From the NCBI GenBank assembly GCA_965198915.1, contig CBDAQC010000006.1, positions 124,001 to 188,000 of the forward strand: DNA of 64,000 bases, read 5' to 3'. The stretch comes from BOG-908 sp965198915 (GTDB taxonomy: Bacteria > Pseudomonadota > Alphaproteobacteria > Acetobacterales > Acetobacteraceae). Shown in pieces: positions 8,676 through 17,372 of this stretch (position 1 is its first letter; each line of letters starts with the position of its first letter). The notes beneath the pieces were generated by a model. The model did no database searches. It worked only from the letters and a program-made list of their open reading frames with translations, and was not told where the DNA came from. A program made the translations under genes and the position numbers.

Positions 8676-10046
8676 ATGGCCTCAGCCGCCGAGCAGCTAG
8701 CCTCCTCCTTCAGCCTCGGATCCTTCTCCAAGGCCACGGAGCTACGCAAGCGCATCTGGTTCACCATCATGGCGCTCGTCGTCTACCGTATCGGCACCTA
8801 CATCCCGGTGCCGGGCGTGGACGCTTCCGTCATGGCGGAGATGATGCACCGCAACGGCGGCGGCTTTCTGGGCATGTTCGACATGTTCAGCGGCGGCGCG
8901 CTCGGCCGCATGACCGTCTTTGCGCTGGCGATCATGCCCTACATCAGCGCCAGCATCATCATCCAGTTAATGACCACGGCCCTGCCGACGCTCGAGACCC
9001 TGAAGAAGGAAGGCGAGTCCGGCCGCAAGAAGCTGAACCAGTACACCCGCTATCTGACGGTGCTGATCGCCCTGTTCCAGGCCTACGGCATTGCCGTGGG
9101 GCTGGAGACGTTCCACGGCGACACCGGGCCCGCGGTGATCGACCCCGGCCTGTATTTCCGCGCTTCCTGCGTGATCACCCTGGTCGGCGGCACGATGTTT
9201 TTGATGTGGCTGGGCGAGCAGATCACCGCCCGCGGCATAGGCAACGGCATCAGCCTGATCATCTTCGCCGGCATCGTGGCCCAGCTTCCGCAGAGCTTCG
9301 GCCAGTTGCTGGAACTCGGGCGGACGGGCGCGCTGTCGCCCATCTTCATCATCGCCGTGTTCATCGGCTTCGTGGCCGTGATCGCCTTCATCGTGTTCAT
9401 GGAGCGCGCGCAGCGGCGGGTGATGATCCAGTATCCGAAGCGGCAGGTGGGCAGCCGGATGTTCGGCGGTGACAGCACGCACATGCCGCTGAAGGTGAAC
9501 ACCGCCGGCGTGATCCCGCCGATCTTTGCCAGCTCCATCCTGCTGGTGCCGGTCACCATCGCGGGTTTCGCCACCAACGTCACCGCGCCCGCCTGGGTGC
9601 CCGGCTGGCTGTCCGGCGGGTTGGGCAGCATCGCCGGCCAGCTCTCGCGCGGGGCGCCGCTATACCTGTTGTGCTACGCCGCCCTGATCATCTTCTTCTC
9701 GTATTTCTACACCGCGATCGTCTTCAACCCGGAGGAGACGGCGGACAACCTGAAGAAATACGGCGGCTTCATTCCAGGCATACGTCCTGGCGCCAACACC
9801 GCCGGCTATTTCGACCACATACTCGTGCGCCTGACCACGATCGGCGCACTATACCTAGTGGCGGTCTGCCTCCTGCCGCAGATCCTGATCACCAAATACG
9901 GCCTGCCGTTCGCGCTTGGCGGCACCAGCCTGATGATCATCGTCTCCGTCACCATGGACACCATCACGCAGATGCAGTCCCACTTGATCGCCCATCAATA
10001 TGAAGGGCTGATCCGCAAGAACCGCGTGAAGGGCCGGGGCCGTTGA
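8676..10046 (+). CDS. secY: Preprotein translocase channel subunit SecY
   Basis: Inner-membrane channel through which secretory and membrane proteins pass, with SecE and SecG. The 456 aa sequence shows about ten hydrophobic segments; the plug region is near GALGRMTVFALAIMPYISAS (about 69-88), and the C-terminal cytosolic loop PGIRPG is near 367-372. The terminal TGA overlaps a TTG start of adk. The copy 1 repeat ends about 22 nt upstream of the start, so its hairpins may affect secY expression. Confidence 0.98.
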   Translation: MASAAEQLASSFSLGSFSKATELRKRIWFTIMALVVYRIGTYIPVPGVDASVMAEMMHRNGGGFLGMFDMFSGGALGRMTVFALAIMPYISASIIIQLMTTALPTLETLKKEGESGRKKLNQYTRYLTVLIALFQAYGIAVGLETFHGDTGPAVIDPGLYFRASCVITLVGGTMFLMWLGEQITARGIGNGISLIIFAGIVAQLPQSFGQLLELGRTGALSPIFIIAVFIGFVAVIAFIVFMERAQRRVMIQYPKRQVGSRMFGGDSTHMPLKVNTAGVIPPIFASSILLVPVTIAGFATNVTAPAWVPGWLSGGLGSIAGQLSRGAPLYLLCYAALIIFFSYFYTAIVFNPEETADNLKKYGGFIPGIRPGANTAGYFDHILVRLTTIGALYLVAVCLLPQILITKYGLPFALGGTSLMIIVSVTMDTITQMQSHLIAHQYEGLIRKNRVKGRGR

Positions 10047-10720
10047 ATCTGATACTATTGGGACCGCCCGGCGCGGGCAAGGGAACGCAGGCCAAGCGGT
10101 TGGAAGTGGCTCACGGCATCGCCCAGGTCTCGACCGGGGACATGCTGCGCGCCGAGGTGGCAGCCGGCTCCGAGATCGGCGCGCGGGCCCGCGCGATCAT
10201 GGAATCCGGCGCGTTGGTGCCGGACGCGCTGATCATCTCCATGCTGGCCGCCCGCGTGCGCCAGCCCGACTGCGCCCGTGGCTTCATCCTAGACGGCTTT
10301 CCGCGCACCGTGCCGCAGGCGCAGGCACTGGACGACATGCTGGGCTCGATGGGGATCGCGCTGGACGCGGTAATCGAGCTGCAGGTGGACGACGCGGCCC
10401 TGGTCGACCGCATCGCCGGCCGTTTCACCTGCGCCAAATGCGGCACCGGCTATCATGACAGTTTTCATCCCACACGCGCCGCCGGCGTGTGCGACGTGTG
10501 TGGCAGCCACGACTTCGTGCGGCGGGCCGATGACCGGCGGGAGACCGTGGCGGCCCGGTTGCAGGCCTACCACACGCAGACCGCGCCCATCCTGCCGCAC
10601 TACACCGCCCAGGGCCGCCTGCACGTGGTGGACGGCATGGCGGATATGGATAGCGTCAGCGACGCCATAGGCGCGATCCTGACCCACCTGCCGGAAAAGG
10701 CGGACGTCACTACAAGTTGA
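10043..10720 (+). CDS. adk: Adenylate kinase with zinc-type lid
   Basis: Converts ATP + AMP to 2 ADP in the cytoplasm. The P-loop GPPGAGKGTQ is at residues 6-15. The AMP-binding helix and GFILDGFPRTVPQA follow. The lid contains a four-cysteine set (CAKC ... CDVC, about residues 131-154), the zinc-binding long form. The TTG start at 10043 overlaps the secY TGA (TTGA), a common arrangement at this junction. 225 aa, normal. Confidence 0.97.
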   Translation: MNLILLGPPGAGKGTQAKRLEVAHGIAQVSTGDMLRAEVAAGSEIGARARAIMESGALVPDALIISMLAARVRQPDCARGFILDGFPRTVPQAQALDDMLGSMGIALDAVIELQVDDAALVDRIAGRFTCAKCGTGYHDSFHPTRAAGVCDVCGSHDFVRRADDRRETVAARLQAYHTQTAPILPHYTAQGRLHVVDGMADMDSVSDAIGAILTHLPEKADVTTS

Positions 10721-10730
10721 TGAAATCGCG

Positions 10731-10759
10731 TTGACTTGCAGGCGGCCGGGCTTTAAGTC
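10731..10759 (+). promoter_or_regulatory. Possible sigma70 promoter for the alpha operon
   Basis: TTGACT at 10731-10736 is a near-consensus -35 element. A candidate -10 is TTTAAG (10752-10757, spacer 15) or TAAGTC (10754-10759, spacer 17). It lies in the 156 nt gap between adk and rpsM. The -35 match is strong and the -10 weak, so this is a tentative call. Confidence 0.4.
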
Positions 10760-10820
10760 CAGCCCCTCGGCGACGGTCCGGCAGGACGTGCGCCATCACT
10801 GCATTTCGGTGTGTCAATCC

Positions 10821-10869
10821 AGCCCGTAGCGGGCTTTTATCGCGTGATGCTTCGGCATCGCGCAAGGAG
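10821..10869 (+). promoter_or_regulatory. Structured leader before rpsM: two hairpins and SD
   Basis: AGCCCG-TAG-CGGGCT followed by TTTTAT (10821-10840) resembles an intrinsic terminator or attenuator. A second stem of 9 bp with a TTCG tetraloop follows (10842-10863: GCGTGATGC / GCATCGCGC, one G-T pair). It abuts the AAGGAG ribosome-binding site (10864-10869), 7 nt before the GTG start. The layout suggests attenuation or translational control of the alpha operon, as S4 does in enterobacteria, but the regulator here is not known. Confidence 0.5.
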
Positions 10870-10876
10870 ACTAGGC

Positions 10877-11254
10877 GTGGCGCGTATTGCCGGGGTGAAC
10901 ATTCCCACCAACAAGCGGGTGGTTATCAGTCTGCGCTACATTTTCGGCATAGGCCCGAAGAAGGCGCAGGACATCTGCACCAAGCTCGGCATCCCCGATG
11001 ACCGCCGCGTCAACCAGCTCAGCGACGAAGAGATCGTCCGCCTGCGCGAGACGATCGACCGCGACTACCGCGTGGAAGGCGATTTGCGCCGCGAGCTGGC
11101 GATGAACATCAAGCGCCTGATGGACCTTGGCTGCTACCGCGGGCTGCGCCATCGCCGCGGCCTGCCCGTCCGTGGCCAGCGCACGCATACCAACGCCCGC
11201 ACGCGCAAGGGCAAGGCGGTCGCGATCGCCGGCAAGAAGAAGGTGACCAAGTAA
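10877..11254 (+). CDS. rpsM: 30S ribosomal protein S13
   Basis: Small-subunit head protein bridging to L5 and P-site tRNA. GTG start at 10877 preceded by AAGGAG gives MARIAGVNIPTNKRV, the invariant family N-terminus. The C-terminal RGLPVRGQRTHTNARTRKG is the S13 signature. 125 aa. The upstream open frame to 10811 is leader, not protein. Confidence 0.97.
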   Translation: MARIAGVNIPTNKRVVISLRYIFGIGPKKAQDICTKLGIPDDRRVNQLSDEEIVRLRETIDRDYRVEGDLRRELAMNIKRLMDLGCYRGLRHRRGLPVRGQRTHTNARTRKGKAVAIAGKKKVTK

Positions 11255-11647
11255 GTGGCAAAGCCGGCAGCCGCGCGGACCAAGCGCAAGGAACGCAAGA
11301 ACATCATCTCGGGCGTGGCCCATGTGATGGCGTCGTTCAACAACACGATGATCACCATCACCGACGCGCAAGGCAATGCCATCGCCTGGTCGTCCTCCGG
11401 CAGCCAGGGCTTCAAGGGCAGCCGCAAGTCCACGCCGTATGCCGCTCAGGTGGCCGCCGAGGACGCCGGCAAGAAGGCGCGCGAGCACGGCATGGAGACG
11501 CTCGAGATCGAGGTGAGCGGGCCCGGTTCCGGCCGCGAGAGCGCGCTGCGTGCCCTGCAGGCGGTGGGCTTCAGCATCACCGCGATACGCGACATGACGC
11601 CGATCCCGCATAACGGCTGCCGCCCCCGCAAGCGCCGGCGCGTTTAG
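11255..11647 (+). CDS. rpsK: 30S ribosomal protein S11
   Basis: Platform protein near the E-site codon. GTG start directly after the rpsM TAA; AAGAAGGTGA overlaps as a weak SD. Landmarks are ASFNNTMITITDAQGNAI, GSQGFKGSRKSTPYAAQ and the C-terminal PIPHNGCRPRKRRRV. 130 aa, normal. Confidence 0.97.
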   Translation: MAKPAAARTKRKERKNIISGVAHVMASFNNTMITITDAQGNAIAWSSSGSQGFKGSRKSTPYAAQVAAEDAGKKAREHGMETLEIEVSGPGSGRESALRALQAVGFSITAIRDMTPIPHNGCRPRKRRRV

Positions 11648-11755
11648 CCCGCGACGCCGTCAGCAGCCAGCCTTCGATCGTCAGATTGGGCTGCTTGCTG
11701 CAGCTTTTTCTTATTTTGATGGCTGAATGCTGACAGCTACCTGAGAGGTACAAGA

Positions 11756-12775
11756 GTGGTTATCCAGAGAAACTGGCAGTCGCTGATCAAGCCGGAAAAG
11801 CTGGAAGTCGAGCCCGGCACCGACCCGCACCGCATTGCCACCGTGGTGGCCGAGCCGCTGGAGCGGGGCTTCGGCATGACGCTCGGCAACGCGATACGCC
11901 GCATCCTGCTGAGCTCGCTGCAGGGCGCCGCCGTCACCGCGCTGCAGATCGACGGCGTGCTGCACGAGTTCAGCTCGGTGGCCGGCGTGCGCGAGGACGT
12001 CACCGACATCGTGCTCAACATCAAGCAGCTCGCTTTGCGCATGCATGGCGAGGGGCCGAAGCGCATGACGCTGACCGCGACCGGCCCGGGCGAGGTGCGC
12101 GCCGGCCAGATACAGGCCGGGCACGACATCGACATCATGAACCCCGATCTGGTGATCTGCACGCTGGACGAGGGCGCCAAGCTGGGCATGGAGCTAACCG
12201 TGCAGCTCGGCCGCGGCTACGTGGCGGCGGCCGCGAACCGGCCCGAGGACGCGCCGATCGGGCTGATCCCGGTGGACGCCATCTACTCGCCGGTGCGCCG
12301 CGTGTCCTACAAGGTGGAGCCCACCCGCGTGGGCCAGGTCACCGACTACGACAAGCTGCTGCTGACGGTGGAGACGAACGGGGCCGTGGGGCCGGAGGAC
12401 GCGGTGGCGCTGGCCGCCCGCATCCTGCAGGACCAGCTCAAGCTGTTCATCAACTTCGACGAGCCGCAGCAGGTTCGCGCCGAGGAGCAGCACGACGACC
12501 TGCCGTTCAACCGCAACCTGCTGCGCAAGGTGGACGAGCTGGAGCTGTCCGTCCGTTCGGCGAACTGCCTGAAGAACGACAACATCGTCTATATCGGCGA
12601 CCTGGTGCAGAAGACCGAGCAGGAGATGCTGCGCACGCCGAACTTCGGCCGCAAGTCTCTGAACGAGATCAAGGAAGTGCTGACCAATATGGGGTTGGCA
12701 CTGGGGATGAATGTGTCCGGTTGGCCGCCGGAGAACATCGAGGAATTGGCCAAGCGTTTGGATGAACCTTTCTGA
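11756..12775 (+). CDS. rpoA: RNA polymerase alpha subunit
   Basis: Scaffold for polymerase assembly and target of activators. The N-terminal domain has GFGMTLGNAIRRILLSS at about residues 39-55; the C-terminal domain carries RSANCLKNDNIVYIGDL and RTPNFGRKSLNEIKEVL near 267-307, the DNA- and activator-binding face. 339 aa, GTG start after GAGAGG. It is separated from rpsK by 108 nt, long for this operon. Confidence 0.98.
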   Translation: MVIQRNWQSLIKPEKLEVEPGTDPHRIATVVAEPLERGFGMTLGNAIRRILLSSLQGAAVTALQIDGVLHEFSSVAGVREDVTDIVLNIKQLALRMHGEGPKRMTLTATGPGEVRAGQIQAGHDIDIMNPDLVICTLDEGAKLGMELTVQLGRGYVAAAANRPEDAPIGLIPVDAIYSPVRRVSYKVEPTRVGQVTDYDKLLLTVETNGAVGPEDAVALAARILQDQLKLFINFDEPQQVRAEEQHDDLPFNRNLLRKVDELELSVRSANCLKNDNIVYIGDLVQKTEQEMLRTPNFGRKSLNEIKEVLTNMGLALGMNVSGWPPENIEELAKRLDEPF

Positions 12776-12783
12776 GTTAGGCA

Positions 12784-12914
12784 AGGAAGGCCTTCTTTTC
12801 TGAAGAAAAGAAGCAAAAGACTTTTACTCCGCTGTGGCGGACCTCTCAGGGGGCTCGCCGACAGGGAGCAAAAGTTTTTTGGTTCTTTTTTTTAAAAAAG
12901 AACCGCTTTCTTTC
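12784..12914 (+). repeat. Two-armed palindromic intergenic element, copy 2 (rpoA-rplQ)
   Basis: Left arm AAGGAAGGCCTTC, TTTTCTGAAGAAAA, GAAGCAAAAGACTTTT and the centre CCGCTGTGGCGGAC; inverted right arm GCCGACAGGGAGCAAAAG, TTTTTTGGTTC, TTTTTAAAAAAGAACC. Both arms can fold separately, and the arms can pair with each other. It ends a few bases before the TAGGAG ribosome-binding site of rplQ. Confidence 0.9.
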
Positions 12915-12926
12915 TAGGAGCACACA

Positions 12927-13346
12927 ATGCGTCACGGGGTAGCCGGCCGTAAGCTCGGCGTCACATCGACCCATCGCCTCGCGATGTTCCGCAACATGGC
13001 GGTGGCGCTCATCAAGCATGAGCAGATCACCACCACGCTGCCGAAGGCGAAGGAACTGCGCCCCGTGGCCGAGCGGCTGATCACGCTGGGCAAGCGCGGG
13101 AACCTGCACGCCCGCCGCCAGGCCTACGCGCAGCTGCGCGACAACACGATCGTGCAGAAGCTGTTCGACACTCTGGCGGACCGCTACCGCACCCGCTCCG
13201 GCGGATATACGCGCGTCATGAAGGCCGGTATGCGCTACGGCGACGCGGCCGACATGGCGGTGATCGAGCTGGTCGATCGCGATCCGTCCGCCAAGGGCCA
13301 GGATAGCGGGCCGCGGCAGGAACTGCCTGAGTCCGAAGCCGAGTAG
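12927..13346 (+). CDS. rplQ: 50S ribosomal protein L17
   Basis: Tunnel-exit protein and last gene of the alpha operon. It starts MRHGVAGRKLGVTSTHR and contains HEQITTTLPKAKELRPVAERLITLGK-type helices (residues 31-56). 139 aa with a short acidic tail. TAGGAG lies 8 nt upstream of the ATG. Confidence 0.97.
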   Translation: MRHGVAGRKLGVTSTHRLAMFRNMAVALIKHEQITTTLPKAKELRPVAERLITLGKRGNLHARRQAYAQLRDNTIVQKLFDTLADRYRTRSGGYTRVMKAGMRYGDAADMAVIELVDRDPSAKGQDSGPRQELPESEAE

Positions 13347-13478
13347 AGGCACGCGCGTCAAGCAAGCAAGGTGGTCCGGCGACAAGGCCGGGCCGCGCCA
13401 CTGTCTTGTTGCGGTATCAACCTAACAGCGTTTACTTTGTAGTTCGGCGATCCTGACCGGGTCGCCAGGAGTCCAAAG

Positions 13479-14885
13479 ATGAGCGCAGCCGCCGACCTCC
13501 CACCTCCCGTAATCACGCCGAGCTTCCTGGGCACGTTGCGCACGCTGCGAAAGCTCGTGCGCAATCCGATGGAGGCGTGGCCGGCCGCGGTCTACACCGA
13601 CCCTTACGTCGTCAGCCACATGCTTGGCCGGAACACGATGTTCGTCTGCGACCCGGACCTGGTGCAGCAGGTGCTGGTCGATGACGCGGACAGCTTCGTC
13701 AAGGCCGAGCCGATGCGGCGCTCGCTGGAGCCGGCGCTCGGCCGCGGCATACTCACCTCCGAAGGCGCCCGCTGGCGGCTGCACCGCCGCGTCTCCGCGC
13801 CGGTGTTCCGCCCCGCCCATGTCAACAGCTTCATCCCCGCCATGATCACCGCCGCGCGCGAGATGCGCGAAGCCTGGGCGGCGCTGCCGGAGGGCGCGCC
13901 GCTGGAGATCACGCACGAGATGATGCGCGTGACGTTCGAGATCATCCTGGAGACCATGCTCTCCGGCCGCGGCAACACCGATGTGGGGCGCGTGGAAATC
14001 AGCATACGCGACTTCCTGGAATCCACGAGCTGGCAGACCGCCCTGTCCGCCCTCGGCGCACCCACCTGGACGCCGTTTCCTGGCCGTGGCCGCTCCGAGC
14101 GTGGTGGCGACTACCTGCGCCAGATCGTCACCGAGCGGATCGTCGAACGCCGGCAGACCGGCGAGCGCCGCAGCGACCTGCTGTCCCTGATGCTGGACGC
14201 CAAGGACCCGGAGACCGGCGAGGGCCTGGACGACACCGACATACGCGACAACATCATCACCTTCATCGGCGCCGGCCATGAGACGACGGCGCTGGCGCTG
14301 ACCTGGACGTTTTTCCTGCTGGCGCGCAACCCGGAGATCGAGCAGCGCGTGCTGGCGGAGATCGAGCAGGTCACCGGCGGTGCGCCGCTGGAGGCAGGCC
14401 AGGTCTCCGAGCTGACCTACACGCGCCAGGTGGTGCAGGAATCCATGCGCGTATACCCGCCGGTTGCCATGGTGGTGCGGCAATCGACACGGGACCTGGA
14501 CATCGGCGGCGTGAAGATCACGCCGCATGACAACGTGTTCGTGCCGATCTACGCCATCCACCATCACTGCACGCTGTGGCCGAACCCGGGGGTATTCGAC
14601 CCCGACCGCTTTGCGCCCGAGGCGGTGCGCGCGCGCCACCGCTGGTCCTATTTGCCGTTCGGCGCCGGGCCACGCATCTGCATCGGCATGGGGTTCGCCC
14701 TGCTGGAGGCGGTTGCCATACTGGCCACGCTGCTGCCTGCTGCCAGGCTGTCCGCCGAGCCGGACTTCGTGCCGACACCCAAGCTCCGGGTGACCATGCG
14801 GCCGGCCGAAGGAATGCCGATGCGGCTGCACAAGCGGGGCCGGCAGTCTCCGAACAGCCATGCTGCTCCGGCTGCGAAGGATTGA
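13479..14885 (+). CDS. Cytochrome P450
   Basis: Heme-thiolate monooxygenase; soluble, with no membrane anchor. I-helix oxygen-binding motif GAGHETTAL at about residues 263-271, the ExxR pair E321/R324 (ESMR), and the heme loop FGAGPRICIG with the cysteine ligand at about 401. 468 aa, normal. It follows the ribosomal operon by 132 nt with no ferredoxin or reductase gene nearby, so its electron donor lies elsewhere. The substrate cannot be told from sequence. It may be read through from the alpha operon, since no strong terminator is visible in between. Confidence 0.95.
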   Translation: MSAAADLPPPVITPSFLGTLRTLRKLVRNPMEAWPAAVYTDPYVVSHMLGRNTMFVCDPDLVQQVLVDDADSFVKAEPMRRSLEPALGRGILTSEGARWRLHRRVSAPVFRPAHVNSFIPAMITAAREMREAWAALPEGAPLEITHEMMRVTFEIILETMLSGRGNTDVGRVEISIRDFLESTSWQTALSALGAPTWTPFPGRGRSERGGDYLRQIVTERIVERRQTGERRSDLLSLMLDAKDPETGEGLDDTDIRDNIITFIGAGHETTALALTWTFFLLARNPEIEQRVLAEIEQVTGGAPLEAGQVSELTYTRQVVQESMRVYPPVAMVVRQSTRDLDIGGVKITPHDNVFVPIYAIHHHCTLWPNPGVFDPDRFAPEAVRARHRWSYLPFGAGPRICIGMGFALLEAVAILATLLPAARLSAEPDFVPTPKLRVTMRPAEGMPMRLHKRGRQSPNSHAAPAAKD

Positions 14886-14888
14886 TCT

Positions 14889-14920
14889 GGCTTCTTTTCC
14901 AAAAAAGAAGCCCTTTCTTG
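14889..14920 (+). repeat. Single repeat arm, copy 3
   Basis: GGCTTCTTTTCC, AAAAAAGAAGCCC forms a near-perfect hairpin just after the P450 stop, so here it is probably a terminator. Related to the arms of the two-armed element, with no partner arm or GC centre. Confidence 0.6.
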
Positions 14921-14999
14921 CTCCGCCGGTGACCGCCGCCCGAACTTTAGCGTCCGATACCGATTGCACCCCTGGGTGCATCAAACGTAGCGGGACCGC

Positions 15000-15404
15000 A
15001 TGTTCAGCCAGGTGTTCAACAGGGTGGCACAATGGGCGGCGTTCGGCGCCGGCAAGGGCAGCGTCTTCGTCGTGGCGCTGGGCTCGATCATCGTCTGGGC
15101 CGCGACGGGGCCCGTGTTCGGCTACTCGCAGACCTGGCAGCTGGTGATCAACACCGGCACCACCATCGTGACGTTCCTGATGGTGTTCCTGGTGCAGAAC
15201 ACGCAAAACCGGGACACCACGGCGCTGCAGTTGAAGCTGGACGAGCTGATACGCGTCACCAAGGACGCGCGCCCTGCCCTTCTGGATCTCGAGGCGCTTC
15301 CGCAGGAGGAGTTGGGCGAACTGCAGGACGGCTACAAGCAACTGGCCCGCGAGTCCCAGCGTGCGGGACAGGACCGGGGCGTGGACGGCGGGGTGGAGAA
15401 TTGA
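15000..15404 (+). CDS. Low-affinity iron permease family membrane protein
   Basis: 134 aa with two hydrophobic segments at about residues 21-37 (VFVVALGSIIVWAATG) and 45-64, followed by a cytosolic part with QNTQNRDTTALQLKLDELI (about 66-84). That arrangement and motif match the bacterial members of the low-affinity iron permease family (named after yeast Fet4). Transport by the short bacterial proteins is not well established, so the substrate is an inference. Monocistronic between the P450 and a convergent chain-length gene. Confidence 0.8.
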   Translation: MFSQVFNRVAQWAAFGAGKGSVFVVALGSIIVWAATGPVFGYSQTWQLVINTGTTIVTFLMVFLVQNTQNRDTTALQLKLDELIRVTKDARPALLDLEALPQEELGELQDGYKQLARESQRAGQDRGVDGGVEN

Positions 15405-15424
15405 CGCCACGAGTAGAAGCAAGG

Positions 15425-15465
15425 TTGGGGCTCTGCCCCAAACCCCGCTGGGGCCTTGGCCCCAG
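15425..15465. terminator. Double GC palindrome between convergent genes
   Basis: Two perfect stems in tandem: TTGGGGC-tct-GCCCCAA (15425-15441) and CTGGGGCC-tt-GGCCCCAG (15448-15465), followed by ACCCCATTTAT. They sit between convergent genes and can fold on either strand, as a bidirectional terminator or REP-like element would. Confidence 0.6.
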
Positions 15466-15515
15466 ACCCCATTTATAAGGAGGGTGTGCTGGCGCGTTGC
15501 CGGACGCGACGCCAC

Positions 15516-17063
15516 CTAGGCTCCGACGAACCGCCGCCGTTCGAACACCGCCAGAACCGGCAGCCCGGTAGCCGCTTCCAGGCCCTCGCCGGTCAGGAAC
15601 ACCGGCCGGCGCATGAACGCCACCACCACCCAGCCGAACGCAGCCAGGACGCCGAACACGCAGCCGGCCGCGATCACCAGCAGGGGCGTCGCCCGCGGCG
15701 ATTGTGGCGCCATCGCCGGCTGGATGACGCGCACGTTGGCCAGGCGCCGTGCGTCCTCCGCCTCGCTCAGATGCCGCTCCGCCACGATGCGGCTCGCAGC
15801 GCGGTAGGTGTCGTCCGCACTGGCGCGCTGGCGCTGCAGCCCGGCCAGCGACGCTTCGTCGGCATCGAGCGCCGCGAGCGTACGCGACAGGCCTACCAGA
15901 TCCTGCTGCTGGGATTGCAGGCGCGCGCGGGCGGCGGCGAGCTCGCCCACTTCGCGGGCCCGGTCCAGCCGTAGCGGATCGATCGTCGGGTTGCGTCCCT
16001 GGCGCACGACGGAGAGGGTGGCGTCGTGGTTCAGCCGCGCCTGTTCCGCCTCGTGGGCCGCCAGCTCGGCGCGCAGGCCGGTGACCATGCGGCTGGTCTC
16101 GCGGTATTTCTCCCGCGCCGCGGCCAGTTTGGCCTGTACCGCTTCCAGCCCGGCGTTCACGCTCTGCAGCCGGGTATCGGCGTCCTGCTCGGTGTAGATG
16201 CCGATGGTGGGGTGTTCCGCGCTGAGCGCCTTTGTCAGCGCGTCCAGCCTGGCCGCGTGCTCGTTGACGGAGGAGGCGGTATCCTGGGCGGATTGCTCGG
16301 CCTGGCTGCGCCGGTGCAGCAGCAGGTCACGCTCGGACTCGTAGTCGGAAATGGCGTGTGCCCGCTTGAAGGCGGCCAGGTGTTCGTCGGCCTCGGCCAC
16401 GGCCTGCCGTCCGGATTCGGCCTCGCGCCGGACGATGTCGAGCTGCGGATCGTCATACAAGGAGGCACGCCGCTGCGCGTAGAGCGCCAGCATGGTGTTC
16501 AGCGTGACGGACGCCGTCGCACCCCGGGGCGCGTCGAACGTCACATTGATCACGTTGGCGTCCTTGGCGGGTAATACCGACAGATCGTGCTTGAAGCGCC
16601 TGATGCCGCGCTCCTCGCGCGCGGCCGCCTCGTCGGCCGGCGGCACGCGCCAGGGCGCCAGCAGAACGCCGGTGACCGCATGCACCACGCGGCGCACCAG
16701 GCCGCGCGGCGCCGGCGCAAACACGTCTGGATATAACGCGGCGGGCCCTACGCGATCGATCGTGGCACGGTGCAGGTCCGCGCTGTCCAGTATCTCGGAC
16801 TCCGCCTTCATGATCTGGTCCATCACCAGCGCGCTGGCGTTCAGCTCATGCGAGCCGGCCGCCGCGCGGACGGTGAATTCGGGCGAGGGCAGGACGGCAA
16901 GCGTGGCGGTAGCGCGGTAGCTGGGCGGCAGGAGGGCGGCCGTCAGCAGCGCCAGGCACAGCACCGTGGCGCCGGCCAGCAAGGCCGGCCCGCGGTGGTG
17001 GTGCGCGTGGTACAGGAACTCGCGCAGCGAGGGCGCGGCTTCCTGTGCCGTCTCGGCCCTCAT
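15516..17063 (-). CDS. Wzz/GumC-like polysaccharide chain-length determinant
   Basis: Predicted inner-membrane protein that controls chain length or export of surface polysaccharide. Starting at ATG 17063 it is 515 aa: a first membrane segment near residues 25-45 (GPALLAGATVLCLALLTAALL), a long periplasmic region rich in coiled-coil heptads (about 180-400), and a second membrane segment near the C-terminus (LLVIAAGCVFGVLAAFGWVV). No Walker-type kinase domain is fused. The frame is open upstream to 17951, but that part overlaps petA antisense and is not counted. No glycosyltransferase neighbours are seen, so the polymer is unknown. Confidence 0.85.
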   Translation of the reverse strand: MRAETAQEAAPSLREFLYHAHHHRGPALLAGATVLCLALLTAALLPPSYRATATLAVLPSPEFTVRAAAGSHELNASALVMDQIMKAESEILDSADLHRATIDRVGPAALYPDVFAPAPRGLVRRVVHAVTGVLLAPWRVPPADEAAAREERGIRRFKHDLSVLPAKDANVINVTFDAPRGATASVTLNTMLALYAQRRASLYDDPQLDIVRREAESGRQAVAEADEHLAAFKRAHAISDYESERDLLLHRRSQAEQSAQDTASSVNEHAARLDALTKALSAEHPTIGIYTEQDADTRLQSVNAGLEAVQAKLAAAREKYRETSRMVTGLRAELAAHEAEQARLNHDATLSVVRQGRNPTIDPLRLDRAREVGELAAARARLQSQQQDLVGLSRTLAALDADEASLAGLQRQRASADDTYRAASRIVAERHLSEAEDARRLANVRVIQPAMAPQSPRATPLLVIAAGCVFGVLAAFGWVVVAFMRRPVFLTGEGLEAATGLPVLAVFERRRFVGA

Positions 17064-17372
17064 GCCCGTCTCACTCCCAGTCCGCCAGGTTGCACCTGTT
17101 CTCCCCTGCATCGCGCGCCCGCCTGCATCGCGCGCCCGGCGAAAATGGCAGGTTTCGCAACGAACGTCGAGCATGCCGCTCAGCCCTGGCGGCGCGTGCT
17201 GCGGCACCGGCTGGTGCAGGCGCAGACGCCGAATCGAGCCGTTTTGCAGAAAACGACTGCCTGCGTTCCGCCAAGCATCCGGGGGACTAGGCAAGGCGGC
17301 GCGTTCGGGCCAATTAGCGCCTGCAGCGCGACCCGTGGACCTCCGGGATCGCCGCTTTTGGAAGGGTGACCG
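17064..17372. other. Divergent intergenic region with a 17 bp tandem repeat
   Basis: This 309 nt gap must hold the promoters of the leftward chain-length gene and rightward petA. It contains an exact tandem duplication of CCTGCATCGCGCGCCCG at 17105-17121 and 17122-17138, 40-75 nt upstream of the chain-length start. No gene is supported here. Confidence 0.6.

Noticed and set aside
8515..8770. Short frames with FFFEKKKQK-type strings, here and at other repeat copies
   Set aside because: They are translations of the A/T-rich repeat arms, not proteins. The same strings reappear at every copy.
15516..16574. Several plus-strand frames over the chain-length gene
   Set aside because: Ser/Arg/Ala-rich shadows; the minus-strand frame has coiled-coil heptads and two membrane segments.
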